Shown piece after piece: positions 8,616 to 16,752 of a DNA stretch of 64,000 nt. The number at the start of each line of letters is the position of its first letter. The first letter of the stretch is position 1. Origin of the DNA: Sphaerochaeta associata (lineage in GTDB: Bacteria > Spirochaetota > Spirochaetia > Sphaerochaetales > Sphaerochaetaceae); assembly GCF_022869165.1 (NCBI RefSeq), contig NZ_CP094929.1, positions 2,976,001-3,040,000 on the forward strand, in the 5' to 3' direction. The position numbers and the translations under genes are program-made. Under the pieces are notes generated by a model. That model was not told the DNA's origin and did not search any database. It worked only from the letters and a program-made list of their open reading frames with translations.

Positions 8616-9566
8616 TTACCAAAGGCTGTTTCCGCTCACATGCTTGCTGAGCTTGTTGGTGAACCACACCAGGAAGAAACTCACAATGGAGTTGAACATC
8701 CCTACTGCAGCTGAATAACTCCAGTTCATTTCCAAGAGGCCCTTCCTGTACACATAGGTTGAGATGACATCCGCAACCTCATAGGTCAGGGGGTTGTACA
8801 TGAGAATGATTTTTTCATAGCCGACATTGAACATTTTCCCTACCTGCAGTATCAGCATGATGATGATGGTGGGAAGAAGGCAGGGCAATGTCACCGACAA
8901 GAGCTGACGAAACTTGTTGGCGCCGTCAATCCTAGCCGCTTCATACAACTGTGCATCGATGGCGGTCAAGGCTGAAAGGTACACAATGGAGTTCCACCCG
9001 ATGTTCTGCCAGACATTGGAGATGATGTACAATGGAATGAAATACTGCTTCTCATTGAGCATGGTCGTCGGTGCAATACCGAACAGGGACAGGAACTGGG
9101 GAATGACCCCGTCCCGGCACGTAAGGTCCATCATGATCGATACAACCACAACAATTGAGATGAAGTGAGGGATGTAGGTGATGGTCTGTACGGCTCTGGA
9201 ATAGAGCTTGCTGGACAACTCATTGATGAGAAGTGCCAGGATGATCGGCATGGGGAAAGTGAAGAGCAGGGTCAGAAAACTTATCCGCAGCGTATTCATC
9301 AAGACTCTTTGGAAGTAATAATCGGTGAAGAAGTCCCGAAAATGCTGAAGCCCCACCCACTTGCTGCCCAAAAATCCAGTGCTTGGCTTATAATTCTGAA
9401 AGGAAATCACCAGGCCGAGCATCGGCCCGTATTGGAACACCACATAGTATACGAGTACAGGAATGAACAGTGCATACAGCGTTTTGTTCTGCTTCCAATC
9501 TCTTTGCAATTTTGCTGAAAGCGGCAAATTACAGGTTGCCGACACTTCAGATGTACGTTGCTTCAT
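8616..9566 (-). CDS. LplB-type carbohydrate ABC transporter permease
   Basis: A 316-residue inner-membrane permease with the EAA loop YEAARIDGANKFRQLLSVTLP and the LplB-type C-terminus (SYSAAVGMFNSIVSFFLVWFTN...). The ATG at 9566 has a perfect GGAGG ribosome site six bases upstream; the open frame continues 90 codons further but that extension lacks membrane or family character. It is the first gene of the long minus-strand operon and faces the divergent GH43 gene across a 318-base control region. Together with LplC it forms the heterodimeric channel of the importer; no dedicated ATPase is encoded nearby. Confidence 0.9.
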   Translation of the reverse strand: MKQRTSEVSATCNLPLSAKLQRDWKQNKTLYALFIPVLVYYVVFQYGPMLGLVISFQNYKPSTGFLGSKWVGLQHFRDFFTDYYFQRVLMNTLRISFLTLLFTFPMPIILALLINELSSKLYSRAVQTITYIPHFISIVVVVSIMMDLTCRDGVIPQFLSLFGIAPTTMLNEKQYFIPLYIISNVWQNIGWNSIVYLSALTAIDAQLYEAARIDGANKFRQLLSVTLPCLLPTIIIMLILQVGKMFNVGYEKIILMYNPLTYEVADVISTYVYRKGLLEMNWSYSAAVGMFNSIVSFFLVWFTNKLSKHVSGNSLW

Positions 9567-9884
9567 GAAACCTCCAAGTTCCGTCAAGTCACTCATCATT
9601 GTTCTCATGCATCCGGAAATCTGTAAATTGACAGTTCGAAAACCCATATGCCAAAATTTTCCAGCCGATATTCCTCTCGTCGTCTTTCCAGTTTTTACTT
9701 GTTCCCTTATCGTGGTTTGCAATTTCCACACACAGTATTGAAGAATTTGGCACAGCAGAAAAATGTGTCGCATCGGCCTCATGCTTGTCCATTGACCCGC
9801 TCTTTCCGCTCTTTTATGCTTGAAACCGATATCCATGCCGCTATCTCAAGCCAGCATACGTCTCACGCTAAAGGACTCCCACCC
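9567..9884. promoter_or_regulatory. divergent control region between lplB operon and GH43 gene
   Basis: This 318-base gap holds a good plus-strand promoter for the GH43 gene: TTGACC at 9792-9797, a 17-base spacer, and TATGCT at 9815-9820. This leaves an untranslated leader of roughly 55-60 bases. I could not identify a convincing promoter for the minus-strand lplB operon. No clear operator palindrome was seen. Confidence 0.55.
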
Positions 9885-11366
9885 ATGATCGAAAACCCCG
9901 TTCTCAAAGGCTTCAATCCTGATCCATCCATTTGTTACGCTGATGGTTGCTACTATATTGCGGTGTCAACCTTCGAATATGTTCCCGGTGTTGCGGTGTA
10001 TGAAAGCACCAATCTGGTTCAATGGACGTACTGCACGTCGATTCTGACAGAGCCGGAGCACCTGGATCTGGCCGGGTGCAACAACAGCAGCGGCATCTAT
10101 GCACCGACTTTGAGGTTTCATGCCGGTCGGTTTTATTTGGTGACCACAAACAAGCATAAGAAAAGTAATTTCCTGATGACAAGCACCTCCATCAAGGGTC
10201 CCTGGAGCAAACCTATGCACATCTGTGAAACAGGAATAGACCCCTCTTTGTTCTTCGATGAGGATGGTCGATGCTTCTATACTTCCAACGGGATGTTCAA
10301 TGGGAAAAAAGGTATCCATGGTGCTTATCTTGACTGCTCGACAGGGACATTGCTTGAACCGATGCAGCTACTCACCGCCGGAGTAACCGGATGTGCGACC
10401 GAAGCCCCTCACATCTACTTTCGCAACCAATGGTACTATCTGTTGATTGCAGAAGGTGGAACCGAATACGGGCATCACTGCCAAGTTTTCCGTTCTAAAA
10501 ACCTGCAAGGCCCATACGAGGAACATGCATCCGCCCCGATCCTTTCCCATGTCCATAGGAAGGGCCACCCCATCCAGGCAACAGGGCATGCCGACTTGTT
10601 CTGCACTCCCGACGGGCAGTGGTTCGCCGTCTTTCTGGGTGTCAGGGTATTCGGCAAGGCACTGCTGCATAATCTGGGCAGAGAGACCTTTTTGGCTCCT
10701 GTGAGCTGGATCGATGATTGGCCGATCATTGGAAGCCAGGGTCATGTCGAGCTCTCCTACCCGCTGCTTTATGATACTTCAAGACAAAGGCCTGAACTGC
10801 TGGTCGATTTCTCCCGTCCGCTTGCAGAGTATCCGCTGCTGAAGGTACGACTTCCCAAATCCGATTGCTATGTACAGATTGAAGGGAATCTCCTACTCTG
10901 TGGAGAGGATGAGCTGGGAACAAGCCTGGGCAACCCCACCCTTCTGGCACTGAGGCAGACATCGTTCCGCTCTACGTTCACGTGCAGGCTTTCTCTTACC
11001 GACCTCCAAGGAAAAGCGGGTTTGGTTGCATGGTACAACAGTGATTATCATTGCAAACTAGTCGTCCAGCGGATATCCGATGATTGCTTGCACATCTCCC
11101 TGGTCAGGCACATCCATGACATGGAAGCTGCAACCAACTCCCTGCTGTTGCGCTGCGAAGGGACCGAGGTGACACTATCCTGCACAACCGACACCACCTC
11201 ATACCAATTTTTTGTAGGGGACACACTCATCGGTTCAGCATCCATCGCTTCCTTCTGCAGTGAGACCACCATGTATATGAGCTTCACCGGTACCTTGTTG
11301 GGCATCTTTGCAGAGCAAGGCAAGGCAACATTCCTTTCGAGCATGAGCTTGATCGATCATGATTGA
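9885..11366 (+). CDS. glycoside hydrolase family 43 (beta-xylosidase / alpha-L-arabinofuranosidase type)
   Basis: A 493-residue cytoplasmic glycosidase. The five-bladed propeller carries all three GH43 carboxylates in context: Asp13 in GFNPDPS (base), Asp119 in GIDPSLFFDEDG (pKa modulator) and Glu173 in ATEAPH (acid). GHADLFCTPDGQWFAVFLG is typical of the beta-xylosidase-like subfamilies, and the C-terminal 170 residues form the usual DUF1349-like beta-sandwich. The open frame begins 79 codons earlier, but the ATG at 9885 starts the conserved IENPVLKGFNPDPS and follows an AAGGA site. No signal peptide is present, so it should hydrolyse imported oligosaccharides. It diverges from the lplB operon and probably trims neutral (xylose or arabinose) residues from the uronate-containing glycan. 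Confidence 0.9.
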   Translation: MIENPVLKGFNPDPSICYADGCYYIAVSTFEYVPGVAVYESTNLVQWTYCTSILTEPEHLDLAGCNNSSGIYAPTLRFHAGRFYLVTTNKHKKSNFLMTSTSIKGPWSKPMHICETGIDPSLFFDEDGRCFYTSNGMFNGKKGIHGAYLDCSTGTLLEPMQLLTAGVTGCATEAPHIYFRNQWYYLLIAEGGTEYGHHCQVFRSKNLQGPYEEHASAPILSHVHRKGHPIQATGHADLFCTPDGQWFAVFLGVRVFGKALLHNLGRETFLAPVSWIDDWPIIGSQGHVELSYPLLYDTSRQRPELLVDFSRPLAEYPLLKVRLPKSDCYVQIEGNLLLCGEDELGTSLGNPTLLALRQTSFRSTFTCRLSLTDLQGKAGLVAWYNSDYHCKLVVQRISDDCLHISLVRHIHDMEAATNSLLLRCEGTEVTLSCTTDTTSYQFFVGDTLIGSASIASFCSETTMYMSFTGTLLGIFAEQGKATFLSSMSLIDHD

Positions 11367-11423
11367 AAAGGGGTCTTCCATCCTTGACAAACATTGCCCC
11401 TAGGGAAATGATGAACCATCATC

Positions 11424-12356
11424 ATGCAACAGGTAATCATCCTCCATAATCACATCCCCCAGAACGCCCCAGAGGACGTACTGGACATTCTCCGTCAAGC
11501 CCAATGGATTGAAGAAATCCTTAGACAAAAAGGATATTCGGTGACACTGCTCCCCTACTCTCTCTCTGCTCTCGAGCAGCTGGATAAGAACGTCGTTGTC
11601 TTCAATCTCGTAGACTCGGCACCCGGGGAGGAGATGCTCTCCTACCTGGTCCCGGGAATACTTGAAAGCCTTAAGCTGAAGTATACCGGTTGTTCCCTGG
11701 CAAATCTCTTCTTGACAACCAACAAGGTACTTGCCAAGAAGCTGATGGCCGAGCATCATCTGCCGACTCCCGCCCCATACAGCAAGGAGAGCGAAAAAGG
11801 GCTGTACCTCATCAAACCCACCGCCCAGGACGCTTCAGTAGGCCTTGACGAACACTGCCTTGTCGAACACGCAGAGGTTCAGACGAGGCTGAAAGAGAAG
11901 GAAGCCCAAATAGGCTGCCCCTGCTTTGCCGAACAGTACATCGACGGCAGGGAGTTCACCGTCTGCATGTACGGCACGAGGAAGGATGTGCACATCCTCC
12001 CCCCCTATGAGTGGGTGTTCAATGAGTATGGGAATCGGGCCAAAATCATCACCTACGATGCCAAATGGACCGAGCAGACGTTCGGGTATGAGCACATCAG
12101 TGCAAAATACACCCACGACGAGGCTGACAAACCCCTCATCGTGCAGTTGGAACATCTTGCAAAGGATTGCTGGAAGGCCTTCGACCTCAACGGTTATGCA
12201 CGGGTGGACTTTCGCATCGATGCAAGCCATCGGCCGTTTATTCTAGAGCTGAATGCAAATCCGAGCTTCTACGGTTTCTACCATCTGGCCCAGGAGTGGA
12301 ACTTCAGCTTTGAGGATCTGATTGTATCATTGGTTAACCAAGCCGCTATTTTATAA
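11424..12356 (+). CDS. ATP-grasp ligase, D-alanine-D-alanine ligase-like (copy A)
   Basis: A 310-residue ATP-grasp protein with the Ddl-type layout: an N-terminal Rossmann-like region (VVVFNLVDSAPGEEML), central ATP-binding segment (YLIKPTAQDASVG; CFAEQYIDGREFTV) and metal-binding C-terminal motif GYARVDFRIDASHRPFILELNANPSF. Such enzymes join a carboxylate to an amine with ATP. True D-Ala-D-Ala ligases differ in the N-terminal half, and three divergent copies lie together here, so a cell-wall role is unlikely. It is convergent with the GNAT gene at 12351-12809, overlapping by six bases. A TTGACA hexamer at 11384-11389 could be its -35 box, but the -10 is weak. A peptide or beta-lysine conjugate product is inferred from the neighbours. 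Confidence 0.8.
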   Translation: MQQVIILHNHIPQNAPEDVLDILRQAQWIEEILRQKGYSVTLLPYSLSALEQLDKNVVVFNLVDSAPGEEMLSYLVPGILESLKLKYTGCSLANLFLTTNKVLAKKLMAEHHLPTPAPYSKESEKGLYLIKPTAQDASVGLDEHCLVEHAEVQTRLKEKEAQIGCPCFAEQYIDGREFTVCMYGTRKDVHILPPYEWVFNEYGNRAKIITYDAKWTEQTFGYEHISAKYTHDEADKPLIVQLEHLAKDCWKAFDLNGYARVDFRIDASHRPFILELNANPSFYGFYHLAQEWNFSFEDLIVSLVNQAAIL

Positions 12357-12809
12357 ATACTTGTCCACCCAGACCAAGCTCTCAAGCTCAAACCCTTCAG
12401 CTTTATAGAGGCTCTGCGCCCGCTCATTCCTTGGATGGGTCACCATCGCAAGGTAGGTGCAGCCGCTTTCCTTCGCCCAACGTTGGACTTCCGCCAACAG
12501 ATGCGTCCCCAAGCCGTGGGCTCTAGCCTCTTCTGCAACATAGAGCTCATTGAGCCACAGGTAGTCACCCCCGCTTTCCAGCCCGCAGCAGACATTGCCG
12601 AAGGCTATACCGACCGCCTTATCCTGCAAATAGGCCACCCAAAGGACTGCACGGCTTTCCGGTTTCATTGCATTTGAGAGGACGGCCTCAATGTCATGCT
12701 GATCCGGCTCATATCCGATGAACGTCAGTTGATGTCTCACAAGGATGCGTACACCTTCGATATCACTGATATCAGAGGTGTGTTGGAAGCTCCGAATTTC
12801 AATGTCCAT
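12351..12809 (-). CDS. GNAT-family N-acetyltransferase (first copy)
   Basis: A 152-residue single-domain GNAT protein. The acetyl-CoA pyrophosphate loop region reads LYVAEEARAHGLGTHLLAEV, followed by the NERAQSLYKAEGF helix common to amino- and peptide-acetyltransferases. It is the last gene of a five-gene minus-strand operon (kamA, two ATP-grasp ligases, two GNATs), three bases after the other GNAT, and its tail overlaps the convergent ATP-grasp copy A. It could N-acetylate a beta-lysine-containing product, or resemble AblB functionally. It is much shorter than AblB (about 270 residues), so it is not an AblB orthologue by length. Confidence 0.8.
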   Translation of the reverse strand: MDIEIRSFQHTSDISDIEGVRILVRHQLTFIGYEPDQHDIEAVLSNAMKPESRAVLWVAYLQDKAVGIAFGNVCCGLESGGDYLWLNELYVAEEARAHGLGTHLLAEVQRWAKESGCTYLAMVTHPRNERAQSLYKAEGFELESLVWVDKYL

Positions 12810-12812
12810 GCC

Positions 12813-13289
12813 TTACCACCCTTTGACGTACAGCAGCTTGTCATCGCCGGGAGCGTAATAATCTTTCAGCTGCCCTTCCAACATATATCCATGACGGGTG
12901 TAGAAGCTTCGGGTGGGGACATAAAGAGGCTGTGAGGAGGTCTCGATGTAGATGCGCCTGCCTCCCCTGCGCTCGATCTCCACCTCGGTCTGCCTGAGCA
13001 ACTGTGCTCCGATACCCTGCCGTTGGTACGCAGGGTCGACTGCTATCCAGTACAGGTCGTAACTGAATTTGGTACCAGGAATGGGCCCGAAGCAGGTATA
13101 CCCGAGCACCTGCTCCCCTTCTTGGGCGAACTGGAAAAAGTAGAGGCTCGCCTCTCCTTGCTCGAGTCGTTCGCGTACCAGCGATACGCCGACCTCCTGC
13201 TCCTCTTCATTGAAGAAGCCTGAGTTTTTCAAGATGGAGGCTACAGCCTCCATGTCCTTCTCTATGGGTTGTTCACGAAACTGCATCAT
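12813..13289 (-). CDS. GNAT-family N-acetyltransferase (second copy)
   Basis: A 158-residue GNAT domain with the core motif LYWIAVDPAYQRQGIGAQLL for acetyl-CoA binding and the conserved terminal strand YYAPGDDKLLYVKGW. Its start overlaps the stop of ATP-grasp copy B by four bases (ATGA), and the next GNAT follows three bases later, so the genes are translationally coupled. It is related only in fold to the adjacent GNAT, so two distinct acyl-transfer steps, or one resistance and one biosynthetic step, are possible. The substrate is not recognisable from sequence. Confidence 0.8.
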   Translation of the reverse strand: MMQFREQPIEKDMEAVASILKNSGFFNEEEQEVGVSLVRERLEQGEASLYFFQFAQEGEQVLGYTCFGPIPGTKFSYDLYWIAVDPAYQRQGIGAQLLRQTEVEIERRGGRRIYIETSSQPLYVPTRSFYTRHGYMLEGQLKDYYAPGDDKLLYVKGW

Positions 13290-14230
13290 CGACTCCTGAG
13301 CAACTGCTCGATGACCTCACAATAGGTCATGCCTGCTTGCGAAGCGGCAGCGATGAAGCCGCTGTCGGCAGTTATGCACGGATTGCTGTTCATCTCCAGG
13401 ATGAACGGCCTATTCTGCTCGTCAACTCTGAAATCGACGCGGGCATACCCACTGTTCCCAAACAGTGTATATACCGCTTGGGCAAGCCGTTTCAGCTCTT
13501 CGATCAAACCCTGCTCCTGTGCAGGGAAGATGTAGGAGCGCTGGGTATGCTGGTAGGCAAATGATTGCGGCAGCCACTTCGCCTCATACCCTACAATCTT
13601 CACCTTTTCTTTCGGGTAGTCGACAAAACGCATCTCACAGACCGGCAACACCCTGCCTCCCGGCAGGATGGAGAGATTGAACTCCCTGCCGTCGATATAC
13701 CGTTCTGCAAAATGATCGGGATGGTCAATCAAGTACGAAGCAAGCTCACCAGCTTCAGCAAACGTCCTCACCGAAGCATCGCTGATACCCACCGACGCTT
13801 CTTGGGCGATGGGCTTGATCATCAACGGGACGCCAAGGAAGCTTGAGCCGCCATGGCCTTCCTCCAGCCACGGGGGAGTGGGAAGACCTGCCAAGTCCAG
13901 TTGTTTCTTGGCAACCACCTTGTCCCCTGTCACCGAAAGCGTATAGGCACCACCCCCGCTGCAGGGAATGGAGAGGGACTGGCACAACAGGGGAACCAGA
14001 TGTAAAAGACGGCTTGAGCTGAGATTCTCCACCAGATTGAACACAAGATCGCACCCCGATTTCTCAATGCGGCGGGCAGTGAGAATCAGGTTCAAGGAGA
14101 AGGCCGCCACTTCGACGGTATGACCAAGGCGGATCAGAGCTTTCCTGACCGCCTTTACTTGGGCGATGGTGTCCGCCTCATCCTCTCGCATGCCGCTTCT
14201 TCGAACATCGGTGAGAATCAGAACCTTCAT
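13286..14230 (-). CDS. ATP-grasp ligase, D-alanine-D-alanine ligase-like (copy B)
   Basis: A 314-residue ATP-grasp enzyme beginning MKVLILTDVRRSGMREDEAD. Diagnostic parts are CDLVFNLVENLSSS in the N-terminal region, MIKPIAQEASVGIS in the ATP-binding lid, HFAERYIDGREFNL, and the metal-ligand motif SGYARVDFRVDEQNRPFILEMNSNP. It shares the EASVG and YIDGREF signatures with copy A and is clearly its closer paralogue. Its ATG overlaps the stop of ATP-grasp copy C by four bases and its stop overlaps the GNAT start, placing it in the middle of the kamA operon. It probably makes an amide bond between amino acids or a beta-amino acid and a carboxylate. Confidence 0.82.
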   Translation of the reverse strand: MKVLILTDVRRSGMREDEADTIAQVKAVRKALIRLGHTVEVAAFSLNLILTARRIEKSGCDLVFNLVENLSSSRLLHLVPLLCQSLSIPCSGGGAYTLSVTGDKVVAKKQLDLAGLPTPPWLEEGHGGSSFLGVPLMIKPIAQEASVGISDASVRTFAEAGELASYLIDHPDHFAERYIDGREFNLSILPGGRVLPVCEMRFVDYPKEKVKIVGYEAKWLPQSFAYQHTQRSYIFPAQEQGLIEELKRLAQAVYTLFGNSGYARVDFRVDEQNRPFILEMNSNPCITADSGFIAAASQAGMTYCEVIEQLLRSR

Positions 14231-15204
14231 AGGCCAAGCCTCTTTTGGGCCGAATGCACAATCCTTGCGATCAGCTCATCGTAGGAGAGCCCATGCATCC
14301 TGCTCAGAATCGGAAGGTCGGAATCGATGGGATGAAGACCGGCAAGGGGATTCACTTCCAAGAAGTGCACCACCCCTTTCTCGTCCATCTTCACATCGAC
14401 TCTCCCTCCGTCCCGACACCCGAGCGCTTGCCAGGCCGCCAAGGCGACTGCCTCGCAGGCTTTCCATGCAGCTGCTTCAGGCTTCTCATAACGGGTCGTG
14501 GTCACATACTCCTGTTTGGTCTTGTAGGAGTAGATGCCTCCGTCGCTCTGGTGATCGATGATGATTTCCATCACGCCGGTACTCACCGCATCATCACCGG
14601 TTCCGGTGATGCCGACGGTGAACTCCCTGCCGCTCAGGTACGTCTCAACCAAGACCGGCTGCTCATAGGCAGCCAGCATGGCTTGGGAAACGCTCTTAAG
14701 CTGCCCCGGATTTGTGACTTTACTGGAAGCGGTGATCCCGATGCCGGTTCCACCGGCAACCGGCTTGAGAAAGAGCGGATAGGGAAGATCGACTTTCTTG
14801 TAGTCCTCTGGATGAGAGAGCGTACAAAAGTCAGCGGTTGCCACCCCGGCCTTTCTCACCACATCCTTGGTGAAACCTTTATGCAGGCAGATTGCCAGCA
14901 CAAACCCTTCACTGAAAACATAGGGGATCTGATAGGCGTCCAGGAGGGCCGGAATCTGGGACTCACGCAACAGGCCGAACAACCCTTCTGCGATGTTGAA
15001 CACCAGATCCCAACGCCTGCCCTCGGCAAGCCTTGCCACCAAGGCCTTCACGTTGCCGATTCGCACCGTCTGATGCCCGAGTTTCTGCAAGGCGGCATCG
15101 ATGGCATCGATAGTGACAAGGCTGTCGCACTCGGCAACCGACTCCGGCTCATAGCCTTCCTTCAGGTAGTCGTCCTTCAGGTCATAGGTCATTCCGATCA
15201 GCAC
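14227..15204 (-). CDS. ATP-grasp ligase, D-alanine-D-alanine ligase-like (copy C)
   Basis: A 325-residue ATP-grasp enzyme. The N-terminal domain has GMTYDLKDDYLKEGYEPES and RRWDLVFNIAEGLFG, the lid has LFLKPVAGGTGIGI, followed by VETYLSGREFTVGITG, and the metal site is GGRVDVKMDEKGVVHFLEVNPLAG. Start is GTG at 15204 (overlapping the kamA stop by seven bases) or ATG at 15192; both are in frame. It is the most divergent of the three ligases here and directly follows lysine 2,3-aminomutase, which makes it the best candidate for the enzyme that uses beta-lysine. This is a positional inference only. Confidence 0.82.
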   Translation of the reverse strand: MLIGMTYDLKDDYLKEGYEPESVAECDSLVTIDAIDAALQKLGHQTVRIGNVKALVARLAEGRRWDLVFNIAEGLFGLLRESQIPALLDAYQIPYVFSEGFVLAICLHKGFTKDVVRKAGVATADFCTLSHPEDYKKVDLPYPLFLKPVAGGTGIGITASSKVTNPGQLKSVSQAMLAAYEQPVLVETYLSGREFTVGITGTGDDAVSTGVMEIIIDHQSDGGIYSYKTKQEYVTTTRYEKPEAAAWKACEAVALAAWQALGCRDGGRVDVKMDEKGVVHFLEVNPLAGLHPIDSDLPILSRMHGLSYDELIARIVHSAQKRLGL

Positions 15205-16463
15205 GTTGCAGTCTCCCTTGCAGTGGGATAGGAGAACACCTTTCCCTCATAGTTTCTGAGGTACAGGTGCTCGTCATCCTGTCCTACTTCATACTGAGGG
15301 AGAATGGGGACCTTCCCGCCACCTCCGGGTGTATCGATGACGTACTGGGGAATGGCATACCCGCTGGTAAAGCCCCTCAGCCCCTGCATCAACGCCTTAC
15401 CCTTGTCCACAGTCGTCCTGAAGTGCTCGGAGCCCGAAATCGGATCACACTGGAAGAGGTAGTAGGGTTTCACCCTGGCTCGCAGCAGCTTGTGAAACAA
15501 GTCGGTCAGAATCGGTACCGAATCATTGACACCTTTGAGCAGAACTGTCTGACTGCCCAAAACAACACCTGCGTCAGATAATGCATTGCAGGCTCTTGCG
15601 GCTTCTGCTGTCATTTCATCGGGATGGGTTGCATGGATGCTCATGTAAATGGGTTTGTATTTTCGCAGAACGGCAAGCAGGCCTTCATTGATTCTCTGCG
15701 GCATGACCATCGGCACCTTCGTACCGATGCGTACCATCTCCACATGTTCGATGCCGGTTACCTCAGAGAGCAGGTAATCGAGCATTTCATCGGAAAGGGT
15801 AAGAGGATCGCCGCCGCTGATGACCACGTCACGCACCTCAGAGTGTTCTCTGATGTACTCCAACGCTTTTCCCCAATGGTTCTGCAGAGCCTCGGTGTGA
15901 CCTCCGACCATCCGCGATCGGGTACAGTACCTGCAATAGGTGCTGCAAAAGCTGGTGGTCAAAAAGAGCACCCGGTCGGGATAGCGATGCACCAACCCCT
16001 GTACGGCGGTGGTGTGCTCCTCGGCCAGAGGATCTGAGCTCTCGCCTTTTCCCACATACGACTCCTCGATGGAGGGTATGACGGTCCTGCGAATGGCGTT
16101 ATTCACATCATTCGGATCGATGAGGCTGAGATAGTAGGGGGTTACCGAGAAGGGAAACAAGGTATCCGCACTCGCCAAGGCTTCACGTTCGCTTTGTGTG
16201 GGAGTGAGGAACCGACAGAGGTCGGTGTAGGTGGTGATTCGATGAAAAAGCTGCCAGTGCCAGTCATTCCACATCGCATCGGTCGCGTCCGGGAAGTAGT
16301 GCTTCCTGAACTCTTCGATCCTGCCTTCCAGAGGAAATCTCGACTCATGAAGGCTGCCGTTCTGGTGATGGGGTTTCGGTGCAACCGAGGCTGCACCGCT
16401 CCGTATAAGCGGAGGCTCGACATCATCAATAATAACACGCTCGTTAGTATTGAACTGTCCCAT
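15198..16463 (-). CDS. kamA: lysine 2,3-aminomutase, radical SAM / PLP enzyme
   Basis: A 421-residue KamA-family enzyme that converts L-lysine to L-beta-lysine using S-adenosylmethionine, a [4Fe-4S] cluster and PLP. The radical SAM triad is Cys173-Cys177-Cys180 (FCSTYCRYC). The PLP lysine is Lys384 in DTPGGGGKVPI. The two aspartates that hold the lysine substrate in the Clostridium enzyme are conserved as Asp340 (FQCDPISG) and Asp377 (YVIDTPG), favouring lysine over glutamate as substrate. Start ATG 16463 follows AAGGA by eight bases; the frame opens eight codons earlier without a ribosome site. It leads an operon with ATP-grasp copies C and B and two GNATs. In methanogens and some bacteria beta-lysine is made into the osmolyte N-epsilon-acetyl-beta-lysine; here the partners differ. 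Confidence 0.92.
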   Translation of the reverse strand: MGQFNTNERVIIDDVEPPLIRSGAASVAPKPHHQNGSLHESRFPLEGRIEEFRKHYFPDATDAMWNDWHWQLFHRITTYTDLCRFLTPTQSEREALASADTLFPFSVTPYYLSLIDPNDVNNAIRRTVIPSIEESYVGKGESSDPLAEEHTTAVQGLVHRYPDRVLFLTTSFCSTYCRYCTRSRMVGGHTEALQNHWGKALEYIREHSEVRDVVISGGDPLTLSDEMLDYLLSEVTGIEHVEMVRIGTKVPMVMPQRINEGLLAVLRKYKPIYMSIHATHPDEMTAEAARACNALSDAGVVLGSQTVLLKGVNDSVPILTDLFHKLLRARVKPYYLFQCDPISGSEHFRTTVDKGKALMQGLRGFTSGYAIPQYVIDTPGGGGKVPILPQYEVGQDDEHLYLRNYEGKVFSYPTARETATC

Positions 16464-16752
16464 AAAAATCGTCCTTGACGACCACACTCACGGTCCTTTC
16501 GACTCTCCGTGTTCGTCAGCATCAGTGTATCACCAAGGCAAAAAAAGGTCGCTATATTTTGCGTATTTTTCTGCATGATTTTACAGGTATTTTATGCACG
16601 ACGGCTCGACCGAAAAGGGATCATATCAAACGAGAGAGAACCACAAAAATCTGCTCGGATTTGCCTGCCTTCACAAGCAAGGTGAACATGTCGATTTCTG
16701 TTTCCTTCCTTCATCCTCTCTGCTACCATCTACCCATTACAGAGGAAGCAGC
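16464..16752. other. divergent intergenic region, kamA / tocopherol-cyclase-like gene
   Basis: This 289-base gap must contain the promoters of the minus-strand kamA operon and the plus-strand cyclase-like gene. I see no unambiguous -35/-10 pair, no strong palindrome and no riboswitch-like conservation that I can support by eye. Confidence 0.5.

Noticed and set aside
11424-15204. Cell-wall D-Ala-D-Ala ligase set
   Set aside because: Three divergent copies clustered with lysine 2,3-aminomutase and GNATs, with no mur genes nearby, do not fit a peptidoglycan role.
14245-15231. Plus-strand 328-residue open frame antisense to an ATP-grasp gene
   Set aside because: The minus-strand reading shows the complete ATP-grasp motif set; the antisense reading is a composition artefact.
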